Assembly (NCBI RefSeq): GCF_030814215.1
Contig: NZ_JAUSUT010000001.1
Coordinates: 3,596,001 to 3,660,000 of the forward strand
Reading direction: 5' to 3'
DNA: 64,000 nucleotides
From: Amycolatopsis thermophila
GTDB taxonomy: Bacteria; Actinomycetota; Actinomycetes; Mycobacteriales; Pseudonocardiaceae
Shown here in pieces: positions 1 through 8,633 of the stretch. The position numbers and the translations under genes are program-made. How positions within the stretch are numbered: position 1 is the stretch's first letter; each line of letters opens with the position of its first letter. A model generated the notes under the pieces. That model did no database searches and had not been told where the DNA came from. It was given only the letters and a program-made list of their open reading frames with translations.

Positions 1-1
1 C

Positions 2-211
2 GTCGAACTGGAGCCGGACCTGTTCGACCGCCTGCCCTCGGCGGTGCCCGACCTCAGTCTGCTCATCCGCCAGCAGGGCGTGCTGCCCCGGACGCTGGCG
101 AAGGCGCTGGCCGTGTCGCCGCCGTTGACCATCCAGAGCGCGGAGATCCAGGAGATCGCGCGGGCGTTCGCCGCGGGGCTCGACGAGCTGGCGCTGAAGG
201 CGGGAGCTTGA
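2..211 (+). CDS. Class III aminotransferase, C-terminal fragment (gene starts before the window)
   Basis: Open from the first bases to a TGA at 209-211, giving about 69 residues. The tail reads like the end of a fold-type I, class III PLP-dependent aminotransferase: a segment ending in LAVSPPLTI, followed by an amphipathic helix with AEIQEIARAF and GLDEL. In this family the SPPL stretch comes shortly before the last helix. The PLP lysine and substrate residues lie outside the window, so the substrate (an omega-amino acid, acetylornithine or glutamate semialdehyde type) cannot be told. The family call is inference from a short tail. Confidence 0.55.
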   Translation, partial: VELEPDLFDRLPSAVPDLSLLIRQQGVLPRTLAKALAVSPPLTIQSAEIQEIARAFAAGLDELALKAGA

Positions 212-342
212 CCCGGCGGACCTGACGGCAGGCTGGACTTGGGCCCGCCCGCCCGCAGGCTTGGCGCCGGTGCGTTGCTTAGGCCCTTCGCGGTGCACAA
301 ACTTGCCGGAGGGCCGGGGTCATTGGTCGACGTATGTCGCCA

Positions 343-375
343 CGGGCGGGGACGACCCCCAGTCGTCCCCGCCCG
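343..375. terminator. Strong hairpin downstream of the aminotransferase
   Basis: A perfect 14-bp inverted repeat (CGGGCGGGGACGAC at 343-356 and its complement at 362-375) with a 5-base loop. No T-tract follows. It lies about 130 bp past the aminotransferase stop. It could act as a GC-rich, U-less terminator of the kind common in actinomycetes, or be a structural repeat. Confidence 0.45.
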
Positions 376-519
376 CGAGACACGATGCCGCAGGACGGCG
401 CTCGCTGCCACCCACCTACCGGGGGAATAGCCGCAACCGCAGCCTCAGGGGAGAGGCGGCGTGCCCTGTGCGGCCGGCCGGGCCACCGTCCCACCCGGCC
501 ATGCCGGGTGGGTGGTGGA

Positions 520-851
520 GTGGCTGAGCCACTGGCCCGCCGTGACTCCCGGCTGGAGTTCCGCCGGGGTGGTTGGTGGAGTGGGTGAGCCACTGGCCCG
601 CCGTGACTCCCGGCTGGAGTTCCGCCGGGGTGGTTGGTGGAGTGGGTGCGCCAGAGATCCACCGTGACCCGCGGCTGGAGTTCCGCCCGGGCGGGCGGGT
701 GGTGAAGTGGCTGAGCCACTGGCCCGCCGAGCGGCCGGTCGCATGGGTCGCGTCATGGACGCGGGGTGGCGGAGTGGCTCAGCCACGGACCTGCCGAGTA
801 TCCGGCCGCCGCCCGGGCTGGGCTGCATAGGCGGTGGAGTGGCTGAGCCAC
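520..851. repeat. 61-bp tandem repeat array carrying a GTGGCTGAGCCAC palindrome
   Basis: Five exact or centre-inverted copies of the 13-bp palindrome GTGGCTNAGCCAC lie at 520-532, 707-719, 774-786 (centre C) and 839-851, with a one-mismatch copy at 581-593 and a degenerate one near 642. Counting exact copies there are four; the others are variants. Between 520 and about 705 they sit in three tandem units with a period of 61 then 65 bp; units 1 and 2 are nearly identical. The remaining copies are looser. The rest of the gap 212-926 holds only the hairpin at 343-375; I see no convincing gene. REP-like element or minisatellite; function unknown. Confidence 0.8.
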
Positions 852-926
852 CCGCCCAGCTGCTCCCGACCACCCGAACGTGGCCAGCCGCGCGCGAACT
901 GCAAACGATCGCCGCATCGGGCGGGA

Positions 927-1493
927 TCAGCTGCCGTAGGGGCGGGTGCGCCGAGCGGTGCGGAGGGCTTCGGCCCACCAGGCGAGCTGGTCGAGGAGCG
1001 CTTTGGCCGCCGCGGTGGGGCCCGCCGGGTCCACCAGCGCACCGGAGTCGTCGAAGAGGCTCCAGGCTCCGTGGAAGCTCACCGTCTCGCGGATGGTCAC
1101 CGCGTGCAGCTCGGCGAAGACCGGGCGCAGGTGCTCGACCGCGCGCAATCCGCCGGACAACCCGCCGTACGACACGAACGCCACCGGCTTCGCCTGCCAC
1201 TGCGTGCCGTGCCAGTCCAGCAGTGTCTTCAACGAGGCCGGGTAGCTGTGGTTGTACTCCGGCGTCACCACCACGAACGCGTCGGCCCGCTCCAGCCGCT
1301 CGCCGACCGCCGCCACCTCGGGTGTCGTCCGGCCGGAGAGGGTCGCGGGCAGGTTCGCGTCCGCCAGGTCGATCACGTCGGTCCGGAAGTCGCCATGCGC
1401 GTCCGCCTGCTCGGCGAACCACTTCGCCACGACCGGGCCGAACCGGCCCTCGCGGGTGCTTCCGATGATCACCGCAACATCAAGTTGTTCCAT
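927..1493 (-). CDS. NADPH-dependent FMN reductase-like flavoprotein
   Basis: 188 aa, the normal size for the NADPH-dependent FMN reductase family (flavodoxin fold; azoreductase, chromate reductase and quinone reductase relatives). The N-terminal strand runs into GSTREGRFG at residues 11-19, the FMN phosphate-binding loop. PEYNHSYPASLK near residue 80 is the family's flavin-binding motif, and YGGLSGG follows near residue 110. Predicted cytosolic reduction of flavins, quinones or azo compounds using NAD(P)H. It stands alone next to the Rossmann oxidoreductase relic on the same strand, separated by a short gap. Physiological substrate not visible. Confidence 0.85.
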   Translation of the reverse strand: MEQLDVAVIIGSTREGRFGPVVAKWFAEQADAHGDFRTDVIDLADANLPATLSGRTTPEVAAVGERLERADAFVVVTPEYNHSYPASLKTLLDWHGTQWQAKPVAFVSYGGLSGGLRAVEHLRPVFAELHAVTIRETVSFHGAWSLFDDSGALVDPAGPTAAAKALLDQLAWWAEALRTARRTRPYGS

Positions 1494-1527
1494 GCCGCCC
1501 AGGATTGAACCTCGACAATACTTGAGG

Positions 1528-2669
1528 TCAAGAGCCGGTGATCAGCAAATGTTCGCGGTGAAAGCGCGGGCTCACCGCTTCGTCGACCAGGGCGACGGCG
1601 AAGTCCGCGCTGGTAATCCGGTCCGCGAGGTCCCCGTGCGGCGCGACGCGATACCCACCGGCCGGCGCTCCGCTGTGATCGAAGTCTCCGGCCGGGCTCA
1701 CGTACAGCCAATCCACGTCGCTTGCGCGCAGCACGTCGAGCCCCGCCGCGTGCGCTGCGCCGAACGGGCGGAACTCGTCGGGGAAGCCGGGCGCGTCCAT
1801 GAGCAGCCCGCCGGACGGACCGGGGGCGAGCGAGGCGAGTCCGACGACGATCAGGCGCGCCGGGCTTGCGTCGACCAGTGCGCGCGACGAGGCGGTGAAG
1901 AACGAGTGCGGGTCGGTGCCCGCGCCATACACCACCGCGGCGGAGATGACCGCGTCCTGGTCCTTGGTGAGAGCGGCGACTGAGGCGGGGTCGGTGATGT
2001 CGCCCGCGACGAGCCGCACGGGTGCGGCGGGGATGGTGGGGTTCGGTTCGGGGATGGGGGCACCGGCCGGGGGTGGGGCGGCGAGGTTGTCGGCTGCCGG
2101 GTTGCGGCGGGGACGTGGGGTTTGGTCGGGAGGTGGGGGCTTCCGGTGAGGTGGGAGACGGTGGGGTCGGCGGTTGCCGGTTGCGGGGTTGTGGTGGGGG
2201 CGTGGGGTTTGGTCGGGAGGTGGGGGCTTCCGGTGAGGTGGGAGACGGTGGGGTTGGCGGTTGCCGGTTGTGGGGTTGTGGTGGGGGCGTGGGGTTTGGT
2301 CTGGAGGTGGGGGCTTTCGGTGTGTTGGGAGACGGTGGGGTTGGCGGTTGCCGGTTGTGGGGTTGTGGCGGGGAGTGCGAGGTTCGGTTCGGCGGTGGAG
2401 GCTCCGGCTGGGGCGGGGACGGCGCGGTGGGTCGTCGGCGGCTGTGGGGGCGGCGCGGTGGGGATGACTGGGGTCTCGTCCTGGGTGGGGGTTGCGGCGT
2501 CCTGCTCTGCGGGGAGCCCTGGGCTTGCCGCCAGCCAGGAGTTCTCCAGGGCTGCGTACTTCGCGGGGTCGCGCACGACCGCGGTCACCTCGTGGCCGCG
2601 GCGTAGTGCTTCCGCGACGGCTGCTCGGCCCACGCGCCCGCCGGCGCCGAAGATCACGATTCTGCTCAC
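1528..2669 (-). pseudogene. NAD(P)-binding (NmrA/SDR-like) oxidoreductase interrupted by a minisatellite
   Basis: From a GTG at 2669 the N-terminus is a clean Rossmann motif (VIFGAGGRVGRAAV) running to about YAALE. The second half resumes near 2020 as RLVAGDITDPASVAAL and ends at 1528 with a normal NmrA-type C-terminus. Between them lie about 500 bp of Pro/Thr-rich, strongly strand-biased sequence containing three 87-bp repeats. The N-terminal half and the C-terminal half are in different frames, so no intact enzyme can be made without a frameshift. The array is open in the N-terminal frame, which suggests in-frame expansion followed by a 1-base change. Divergent HxlR regulator at 2727; such pairs usually respond to quinones or aldehydes. 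Confidence 0.75.
2115..2375. repeat. 87-bp tandem minisatellite (three units) inside the oxidoreductase gene
   Basis: Units start at 2115, 2202 and 2289, each exactly 87 bp apart, differing by a few substitutions. The plus strand is almost pure G/T (GTGGGGTTTGGTCGGGAGG at the start of a unit). On the minus strand each unit reads as a 29-residue Pro/Thr/His-rich repeat. The extreme purine/pyrimidine asymmetry and G-runs could favour slippage or G-quadruplexes. Flanking sequence 2030-2115 and 2375-2540 is similar in composition but less regular. Confidence 0.88.
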
Positions 2670-2726
2670 CCGGCCGAACCTAGCCGCCACCCCGGTTTCC
2701 TCCCGGATACCGGCTACCGTGGCACC

Positions 2727-3086
2727 ATGCGCGAACCCCTCGCCCCGGACATGTTCGACGAGCTCTGCCCGTCCGGCCTGGCGCCGATCCGGTTCGGCGA
2801 CAAGTGGGCGCCCCTCGTGATCGCCTGCCTCGAAGGCGGCCCCCGGCGCTTTTCCGAACTCCGCGTGCCCCTGCGTCGCGTCACGCCGAAAATGCTCACG
2901 AAATCACTGCGCGGCCTCGAACGCCACGGCCTCGTCCAGCGCACCGGCCAAACGCACCTCGAGTACGCACTCACCCCGCTCGGGCGCAGCATGCTCGAAC
3001 CGATGAAAGTCGTGTGCGCCTGGGCCGGTGAGCACTGGGAGGAACTCCTCGACGCCCGTGAAGCCTACGACAACCGACTCGGATAA
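2727..3086 (+). CDS. HxlR-family winged-helix transcriptional regulator
   Basis: 119 aa. The conserved HxlR features are present: a Cys in the N-terminal arm (ELCPSG, residue 14), FGDKWAPLVIACL, RRFSELR, then the recognition-helix region RVTPKMLTKSLRGLERHGL and a winged strand. HxlR proteins are small dimeric repressors or activators, often redox- or aldehyde-sensing through the N-terminal cysteine. Start codons of this gene and the divergent oxidoreductase are only about 57 bp apart, so it most likely controls both. Since the neighbour is broken, its target may be lost. Confidence 0.85.
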   Translation: MREPLAPDMFDELCPSGLAPIRFGDKWAPLVIACLEGGPRRFSELRVPLRRVTPKMLTKSLRGLERHGLVQRTGQTHLEYALTPLGRSMLEPMKVVCAWAGEHWEELLDAREAYDNRLG

Positions 3087-3129
3087 TCCTTTTAGGACAA
3101 AATTGGCCGAGTGCGGAGCGGCTCGATCC

Positions 3130-4146
3130 TCAGCGTGAACCGGCCAAACGAGCGTCCACGAGGGACAGTGCCTCGCGCAGCGGCGTGCTTCCGTTGGCCC
3201 GCGCGGCATCCAGCACCGACGACACCGTGTCGCCGATCGCGTGGACTCGCGACATCGCCTCGGCGTGGCTCAGCCCCTCGATCTCGCGCAGCAGGATGTA
3301 GACCGCCCCACCGGCGCTCGCCACGAAGTCCGGCACCCACACGATTCCCCGTGCGGCCAGCGCGTCGGCGACCGACTCGTCGGTGAGCTGGTTGTTCGCC
3401 GGGCCCACGATCATCGGCGCGGACAGCTCGGGCACCAGCTCCGCGGACAGCACTCCGCCCACCGCGGCCGGTACGAGGATGTCCGCGGGCGTCCGCAACG
3501 CCTTCTCCGGCAGCACCCACTCGTAGCCCGACGACCGTTTCGAATCGTCCACATCGGACACGAGTACCCGTGCGCCCGCCTCCGCCACGTGCCGGGCCAG
3601 CAGCCCGCCCACCGAACCCAGGCCGCTGATCACCACCGTCCGCCCGCTCAGCGAGGCGCTGCCGAACACTCGCGTCGCCCCCGCGCGCAACGCCTCGAAC
3701 ACCCCCACCGCGGTCGGCGCGCTCGACGATCCCGTCCCGCCCTGCGACTCCGGCAGGCAGAACACCCGGGACGTCGTGCGCCGCACCACCACCATGTCGT
3801 CCGGACCGGTCCCGACGTCCGGCCCGCCGAAGTACGCGCCGCCGAACGACTCGATCACCTCGCCCAGGTCGAGCAGCGCCGCCTCCCGCAACTCCGGCGT
3901 CAGGTCCACATCCGGTCCGAGCGCGATCACGCTCTTGCCGCCGCCGAAGTCCAGCCCGGCCGCGGCGTTCTTGGACGTCATCGCCTCGGACAGGCGCAAC
4001 GCGTCGGCCAGTCCGTCCCGCCAGTCCGGGTACCGGCGCACGCGGATGCCGCCCGCGGCCGGGCCGAGCGCGGTCGAGTGGATCGCGACGATCAGGGGAA
4101 GTCCGGAGCGCCGGCCGTGCCGGATCCTCACCTCTTCATGCTTCAT
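3130..4146 (-). CDS. vdh: Glu/Leu/Phe/Val dehydrogenase (probable valine dehydrogenase)
   Basis: 338 aa from the ATG at 4146. The catalytic domain shows GPAAGGIRV (residues 28-36), and the two catalytic lysines of the family sit at K59 (TSKNAAAG) and K71 (DFGGGKS). A C-terminal Rossmann domain has GLGSVGG for NAD binding. This is the ELFV dehydrogenase fold that oxidatively deaminates branched-chain amino acids to 2-oxo acids and ammonium. Streptomyces valine dehydrogenases feed branched acyl-CoA starters and are of this type; substrate preference (Val versus Leu or Phe) is inferred. Divergently transcribed from an Lrp regulator, which fits control by amino acids. Confidence 0.85.
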   Translation of the reverse strand: MKHEEVRIRHGRRSGLPLIVAIHSTALGPAAGGIRVRRYPDWRDGLADALRLSEAMTSKNAAAGLDFGGGKSVIALGPDVDLTPELREAALLDLGEVIESFGGAYFGGPDVGTGPDDMVVVRRTTSRVFCLPESQGGTGSSSAPTAVGVFEALRAGATRVFGSASLSGRTVVISGLGSVGGLLARHVAEAGARVLVSDVDDSKRSSGYEWVLPEKALRTPADILVPAAVGGVLSAELVPELSAPMIVGPANNQLTDESVADALAARGIVWVPDFVASAGGAVYILLREIEGLSHAEAMSRVHAIGDTVSSVLDAARANGSTPLREALSLVDARLAGSR

Positions 4147-4187
4147 GCGCGGAAAGCTAGGCTGATGCCCAACGGGGAAGCGTCGCC

Positions 4188-4204
4188 GCCGAACGATATT
4201 CGGC
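4188..4204. promoter_or_regulatory. Candidate Lrp operator between vdh and lrp
   Basis: An interrupted palindrome, GCCGAA-N5-TTCGGC, with an AT-rich centre (CGATA) in the 79-bp divergent promoter region. Lrp/AsnC proteins bind such weak dyads and commonly autoregulate. Assignment is by position and symmetry only. Confidence 0.4.
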
Positions 4205-4225
4205 AGGAGAGCGGGGGCTACGAAC

Positions 4226-4693
4226 ATGGACGAACTTGATTCGGCGATCGTGCGGCTCCTGCAGGAGGATGCGCGGCAATCGAACCGGGATATCGCGCGC
4301 AAGGTCGGGATCGCGCCGTCGACGTGCCTGGAACGGATCCGCCTGCTCCGCCAGCGCGGCGTGATCCGCGGGTACCACGCGGACATCGACCTGGGCGCGC
4401 TCAACCGCGGCGTGCAGGCGATCGTCGCGGTGCAGATCCGACCGCTGAACCGCGCGGTGGTGGATTCGTTCGAAAGCTCGGTGGCGCACCTGCCCGAGGT
4501 GATCTCGGTGTTCACGCTGGCCGGCAGCGACGACTTCCTCGTGCACGTCGCCGCGCAGGACATCGACCACCTGCACGCGTTCCTGCTCGAACGCTTCACC
4601 AGCCGCCGCGAGGTCGTCGGCTTCCGGACGTCGATCATCTACCAGCACCTCGCCAAGCAGGTGCTGGAGCTGCTGCCCGAAGCGCAGCACTAG
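4226..4693 (+). CDS. Lrp/AsnC-family transcriptional regulator
   Basis: 155 aa. N-terminal helix-turn-helix: DELDSAIVRLLQEDARQSNRDIARKVGIAPSTCLERI (residues 2-38, quoted in parts DELDSAIVRLLQ and GIAPSTCLERI). C-terminal RAM ligand-binding domain with the family's VFTLAGSDDFLVHV stretch. Likely senses an amino acid and controls the adjacent divergent vdh, so tying branched-chain amino acid catabolism to supply. The TAG stop is the left copy of a CTAG that flanks an inserted element (4694-5043). Confidence 0.88.
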   Translation: MDELDSAIVRLLQEDARQSNRDIARKVGIAPSTCLERIRLLRQRGVIRGYHADIDLGALNRGVQAIVAVQIRPLNRAVVDSFESSVAHLPEVISVFTLAGSDDFLVHVAAQDIDHLHAFLLERFTSRREVVGFRTSIIYQHLAKQVLELLPEAQH

Positions 4694-5043
4694 GGCGCGT
4701 CTGACAAAGATCGTGGCTGGTTCTGGTGACGGCACGGGACACCGTGCCACGGCGACCCCAGGCCGCCGCAGACGCGGCGGGGTTGATCGCAGGGGGCTGG
4801 ATCGCACTACACGAAACCCGGAATCGAGCCGCCTGATCACGCCATCGGCCGTTGCCGCGGTGGGCCGACCACCAAGACCCACCGTGTGGTCGAGGGGAAC
4901 GGCCGCGCACCGGTCACCCTGCTGAACACCACCGCGGCCGCAAGGGGAATCGCCACCCGGTTCGACAACCTCGCCACCGTCTACCGAGCAGCCGTCCTCC
5001 TCCACGACGTCATCACCTGGACACAGGCTTTGTCAGACACGCA
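4694..5043. mobile_element. Internally deleted IS5-family element with terminal inverted repeats
   Basis: 16-bp terminal inverted repeats (GGCGCGTCTGACAAAG at 4694-4709; complement at 5028-5043, 14/16 match). Both ends are flanked by CTAG (4690-4693 and 5044-5047), a plausible 4-bp target duplication. On the plus strand from about 4855 an open stretch reads RGGPTTKTHRVVEGNGR then jumps to GIATRFDNLATVYRAAV...TW before a stop. These match in style the middle (GGLTTKIH) and extreme C-terminus of IS5-family DDE transposases, so the catalytic core has been deleted. Non-autonomous relic. The left flank is the Lrp stop; the right flank is the stop of the convergent oxidoreductase. Confidence 0.8.
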
Positions 5044-5655
5044 CTAGTCGGCGTGCAGGGCGGCGAACACCGACGGCCAGTCCGGCGACGTCGACTCCTC
5101 GTCGTCGTACAGCTCGAACGTCTTGCCCGACGCCGAGGGGTCGAACAGCGCCGCGACGACGGCGTCGGCCACCGCGTCGCGGCCGATCCGGCCTTCGCCC
5201 GTGTCGCCCTGCTCGATGCGCACCCCCGCGGAGGGCAGGTCGTGCAGCCAGCTCGGCCGGACGATCGTGTACTGCGCGCCGCTCTCGCGCAGCGCCTGCT
5301 CGCCCCGCGCCCTCGCCTCGATCACGCCCCGCAACTCGGGGTGCTCGGCCGCGCGCGTCAGGTAGATCTGCGACACCAGCACCACCGGGATGTCCTCGCG
5401 CGCCGCGATTTCCGCGACCGCGGCCACACCGCCGTGCATCGCCGCCTCGGCCGCGTCGCGATCGCGCGGCGGCTCCACGACGATCACGACACCGTCGGCG
5501 CCCGCGAAGATCGCCGGGTCGGGCTTGCCCGTGAGGTCCAGCTGGGGCGTCGAGCTGCGGCTCGCCACCACGACCCGGTGCCCGCCCCCGGTGAGCCGCT
5601 CGCAGATCCGGCGCCCGGTCCGGCCGGCGCCCCCGATCACGACGAAGGTGCTCAT
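5044..5655 (-). CDS. NAD(P)H-binding NmrA-like protein
   Basis: 203 aa, start ATG at 5655 with a GGGAGGGG ribosome site upstream. N-terminal Rossmann loop VVIGGAGRTGRRICERL (residues 5-21), later RPSWLHDLPSAG. The family comprises atypical short-chain dehydrogenases that reduce quinones/flavins or sense NADP redox state. Its ATG overlaps the TGA of the SARP regulator (ATGA), so the two are translationally coupled and should act together. The stop is the right CTAG copy of the inserted IS relic. Exact substrate unknown. Confidence 0.82.
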   Translation of the reverse strand: MSTFVVIGGAGRTGRRICERLTGGGHRVVVASRSSTPQLDLTGKPDPAIFAGADGVVIVVEPPRDRDAAEAAMHGGVAAVAEIAAREDIPVVLVSQIYLTRAAEHPELRGVIEARARGEQALRESGAQYTIVRPSWLHDLPSAGVRIEQGDTGEGRIGRDAVADAVVAALFDPSASGKTFELYDDEESTSPDWPSVFAALHAD

Positions 5656-8514
5656 CGACCCCTCCCGACTTCCCTCGAGGTCACTGAGGGGACCAGGATG
5701 GACCCGCCGCCGATCATGGTCAATGGCTGGTGACGCAACCGTTCCCGCAACGCCGCCGCCGGTTCGCCGGCGCCGAGCTCCTCCCAGATCTCCAGTGATC
5801 GCCGGAAGTGGTCGCGGGCCTCGCGGATCTGCCCGAGCCGCTCGTGCAGTTCGCCCAGCAGTTCGCCCGCCTCGGCCTCGGAACGCCGGTCGCCGTCGCG
5901 CCGGTGGACCGACAGCGAGTTCACCAGGAGCAACTTCGCGTGCGCCAGGTCGCCGCCGCGCAGGCACAGCTCGCCGAGGCTCTGGTGCGCGTAGCCGACG
6001 CAGTGGTCGTCGCCCAGTTCGCGGAAGATCGCGATCGCCCGGTCCAGCTCCTCCCGGGCGTGCCCCAGGTTGCCGCGGTGCTGGTGCAGCAAGGCCATCC
6101 GGTGCCGGGCGTGCGCCTCCCGGTGCCGGTCGCCGATCTCGACACACGCCGCGCGCGCGTCGGTGAACCAGCGCTCCGCGGTCGCGTGGCAGCCACGGGC
6201 CAGCCACACCGATCCGATCGCGATCCGCACCACCGCTTCACCGTGCCGGTCGCCGCTGCGCGTGAACAACTCCAGCGCGTCGTGGCAGTGCGAAAGTGCC
6301 GTTTCGTGGTCACCCGACACGCGCCGGATCGTGCTCAGGCCGGCCAGCGCCACGGCCGCGCCCTGATCGTCGCCGATGCGGCGGAACAGCGCCAGCGAAC
6401 GCTCGGACGCGGCTTGCGCGTCGGCGTAGGCGTCCTGGTAGACGCCGAGCTGCCCGAGGTTGCGCAGCACGATCGCCTGCCCGCGCAGGTCGCCAGCGCG
6501 CTCCGCCGCGCCCAGCGCCAGTTCGTGCGTGCGGCGCCAGTCGTCGTGGTGGCCGCGCAGGTCGAAGAACGGGGTGAACGCCGTCGCGAGCCGACAGGCC
6601 AGGGAATCGAGGCGCCAGCGGACGGCGAGTTCCACGAGCGCCACCGGCCGTTCCCCGGCGAACCAGGCGACCGGTTCGCCGGGCACGGTGTCCGGGCACC
6701 GCAGGTCCGGCGGCAGCGGTGGCGGTGCCGCGCCGAAGAAGCGCACCGGCATCCGCCGCGCGGCCCTCGTCGGCGAGCGCCAGGTACCCCTCGAGCACGC
6801 GGCGCACGCGGGCGCGGCGCTCGTCGTAGGGGTCCGAGTCCGCCAGTTCGCGGGCGTAGCAGCGGACCAGGTCGTGCAACCGGTACCGGGGCTGCCCGTC
6901 CACCACGTCGACCAGGTGCGCGCCGGCCAGTACCTCGAGCACGTCGTCGGCGCCGGACCGGCCGAGCAGCGCCCCGGCCACCCAGCCGGGGAACGGCAGC
7001 GGCCCCAGCGTGCCCAGTGCCCGGAACGCGCGGGCACAGCTGACCGGGAGCTGCTCGTAGCTCAACGCCAGACCGGCCCGCACGGCGAGATCGCCGACGC
7101 GCAGTTCGTCGAGACGCCGGCGCTCGTCCGCCAGCCGATCGGCGAGCGTGCGAAGTGTCCACTCGCGACGGTGCGAAAGCCGCGCCCCGGCAACGCGGAT
7201 GGCCAGCGGCAGCCGGCCACACGCGCGCACGATCGCCGCCGCCGCATCCGGTTCCGCCGCCGCACGTGCGGCGCCGACGATGCGCGCGAGCAGTTCGGTG
7301 GCCTCCGCCTCCGGCAGCATGCCGACGTCGACGTGCCGGGCGGCGATCAGATCGGGTAGCCGGCCGCGGCTGGTGACGAGCACCGCGCAGGCCCCCGCGC
7401 CGGGCAGCAGGGGACGGACCTGGGCCGCGCTGCCCGCGTCGTCGAGCACCAGGCACACCCGCCGTCCGGCCAGCCGCGACCGCAGCAGGGCGGAGCGCTC
7501 GTCGAGCCCGCGCGGGATCCCGGCGTCCGGCACGCCGAGCGCGTGCAGCAGCTCGGGCAACACCTCCAGTGGGCGGCGCGGGGATTCCGACGTGCCGCGC
7601 AGGTCGACGTAGAGCTGGCCGTCGGGGTAGCGGTCGCGCGCCGCGTGGGCCGCACGCAGCGCGAGGGCGGACTTCCCGGCGCCCGCCGGCCCGGACAGCG
7701 CCACGACCGCGGTCCGCGAGCCGTCGAGCACGCCGGCCAGGTCCGTCAGCTGGTCCTGACGTCCGGTGAAGTCGGGCAGGTCCAGCGGCAGCTGGCACAC
7801 CGGGGCGGCCGGAGCGGTCTCGACGAGGGCCTGACGCAGCCGCTCACCGGGATCGGTGTCCAGCTCGGTTCGCAGCGCCCGCTCGGCCTCGGCGTAGGCG
7901 GCCAGCGCCTCGCCCGGCCGCCCGCTCGCCCCGAGCGCGACGACGAGCAGCCGCCACAGCTCCTCGCGCAGCGGGTGTTCGGCCAGCAGGCCCCGCAACT
8001 CCACGATCGCATCGGCGTGCCGCCCGGCCTCGACGCGGCTCCGCAGGCGCTCCTCCTGCACCGACAGCCGCAGCTCGGTCAGCCGGGCCACCGCGGGCGA
8101 CCACGAGTGGTGGTGCGGCAGGTCCTCCAGCACCTCGCCGCGCCACAACGCGGCGGCCTCGTCCAGTAGTGCCGGTGCGTGCTCCTCGTGCGCCCGTGCC
8201 ACGAGCTGTCCGGCCAGCGTCGCGTCCAGCTCGTCCGGTGCGACGTGCAGCAGGTACCCGCCCGGGCGACCCTCGATGCGGCCGCCGAGCAGACGGCGCA
8301 GGCCGTGCACGTAGGTGCGCAGGTTCGCGCCGGCCGAGCGCGGCACCTGACCCGGCCACAGCACGTCGGTCAGCGCGTCGGCGGACACCACGCTGTTCGG
8401 CTCGAGCAGCAGGGCGGCCAGCAGCAGGCGCGGTTTCGGACCGCCGAGCGTCGCGGGCCGCCCGCGCACTTCCGCTTCGAGCGGTCCCAGGACACGGAAG
8501 AACACCAACGGCAT
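5652..8514 (-). pseudogene. SARP/AfsR-type regulator with NB-ARC and TPR domains, apparent +1 frameshift
   Basis: From ATG 8514 (GGAGG 5 bases upstream): OmpR-type winged helix with LRTYVHGLRRLL, bacterial transcriptional activation domain to about residue 240, then an NB-ARC ATPase with P-loop GPAGAGKSALAL. The frame runs to LEGYLALADEG, after which the natural continuation (MPVRFFGAAPPPLPPD and a TPR region to 5652) lies in another frame. Removing one G (a C in the CCC at 6764-6766) gives LADEAARRMPVRFFG and restores one protein of about 953 aa. Either a real mutation or a sequence error. AfsR-like activators control secondary metabolism. The coupled next gene argues that the full-length form once was, or is, made. 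Confidence 0.8.
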
Positions 8515-8633
8515 CGCCTCCGGACGCAACCGGACCGGAAAAAAGGAAATCCGATCGTAGGCAAGTCCGTCAACGATTCACCAGTGCCGTTCGGCGGCTT
8601 TTCCGGGACATTCAGCCGAAGTATTCGCGCCGA

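Noticed and set aside
1851-2690. A 279-aa Pro/Thr-rich secreted or surface repeat protein
   Set aside because: Its N-terminus is a plain Rossmann NAD(P) motif and the matching C-terminal half follows in another frame, so an interrupted oxidoreductase explains it better.
3130-4638. A 502-residue frame extending the valine dehydrogenase gene upstream
   Set aside because: The extra 164 residues are antisense to the lrp gene and the promoter region and look nothing like dehydrogenases. ATG 4146 fits the family start.
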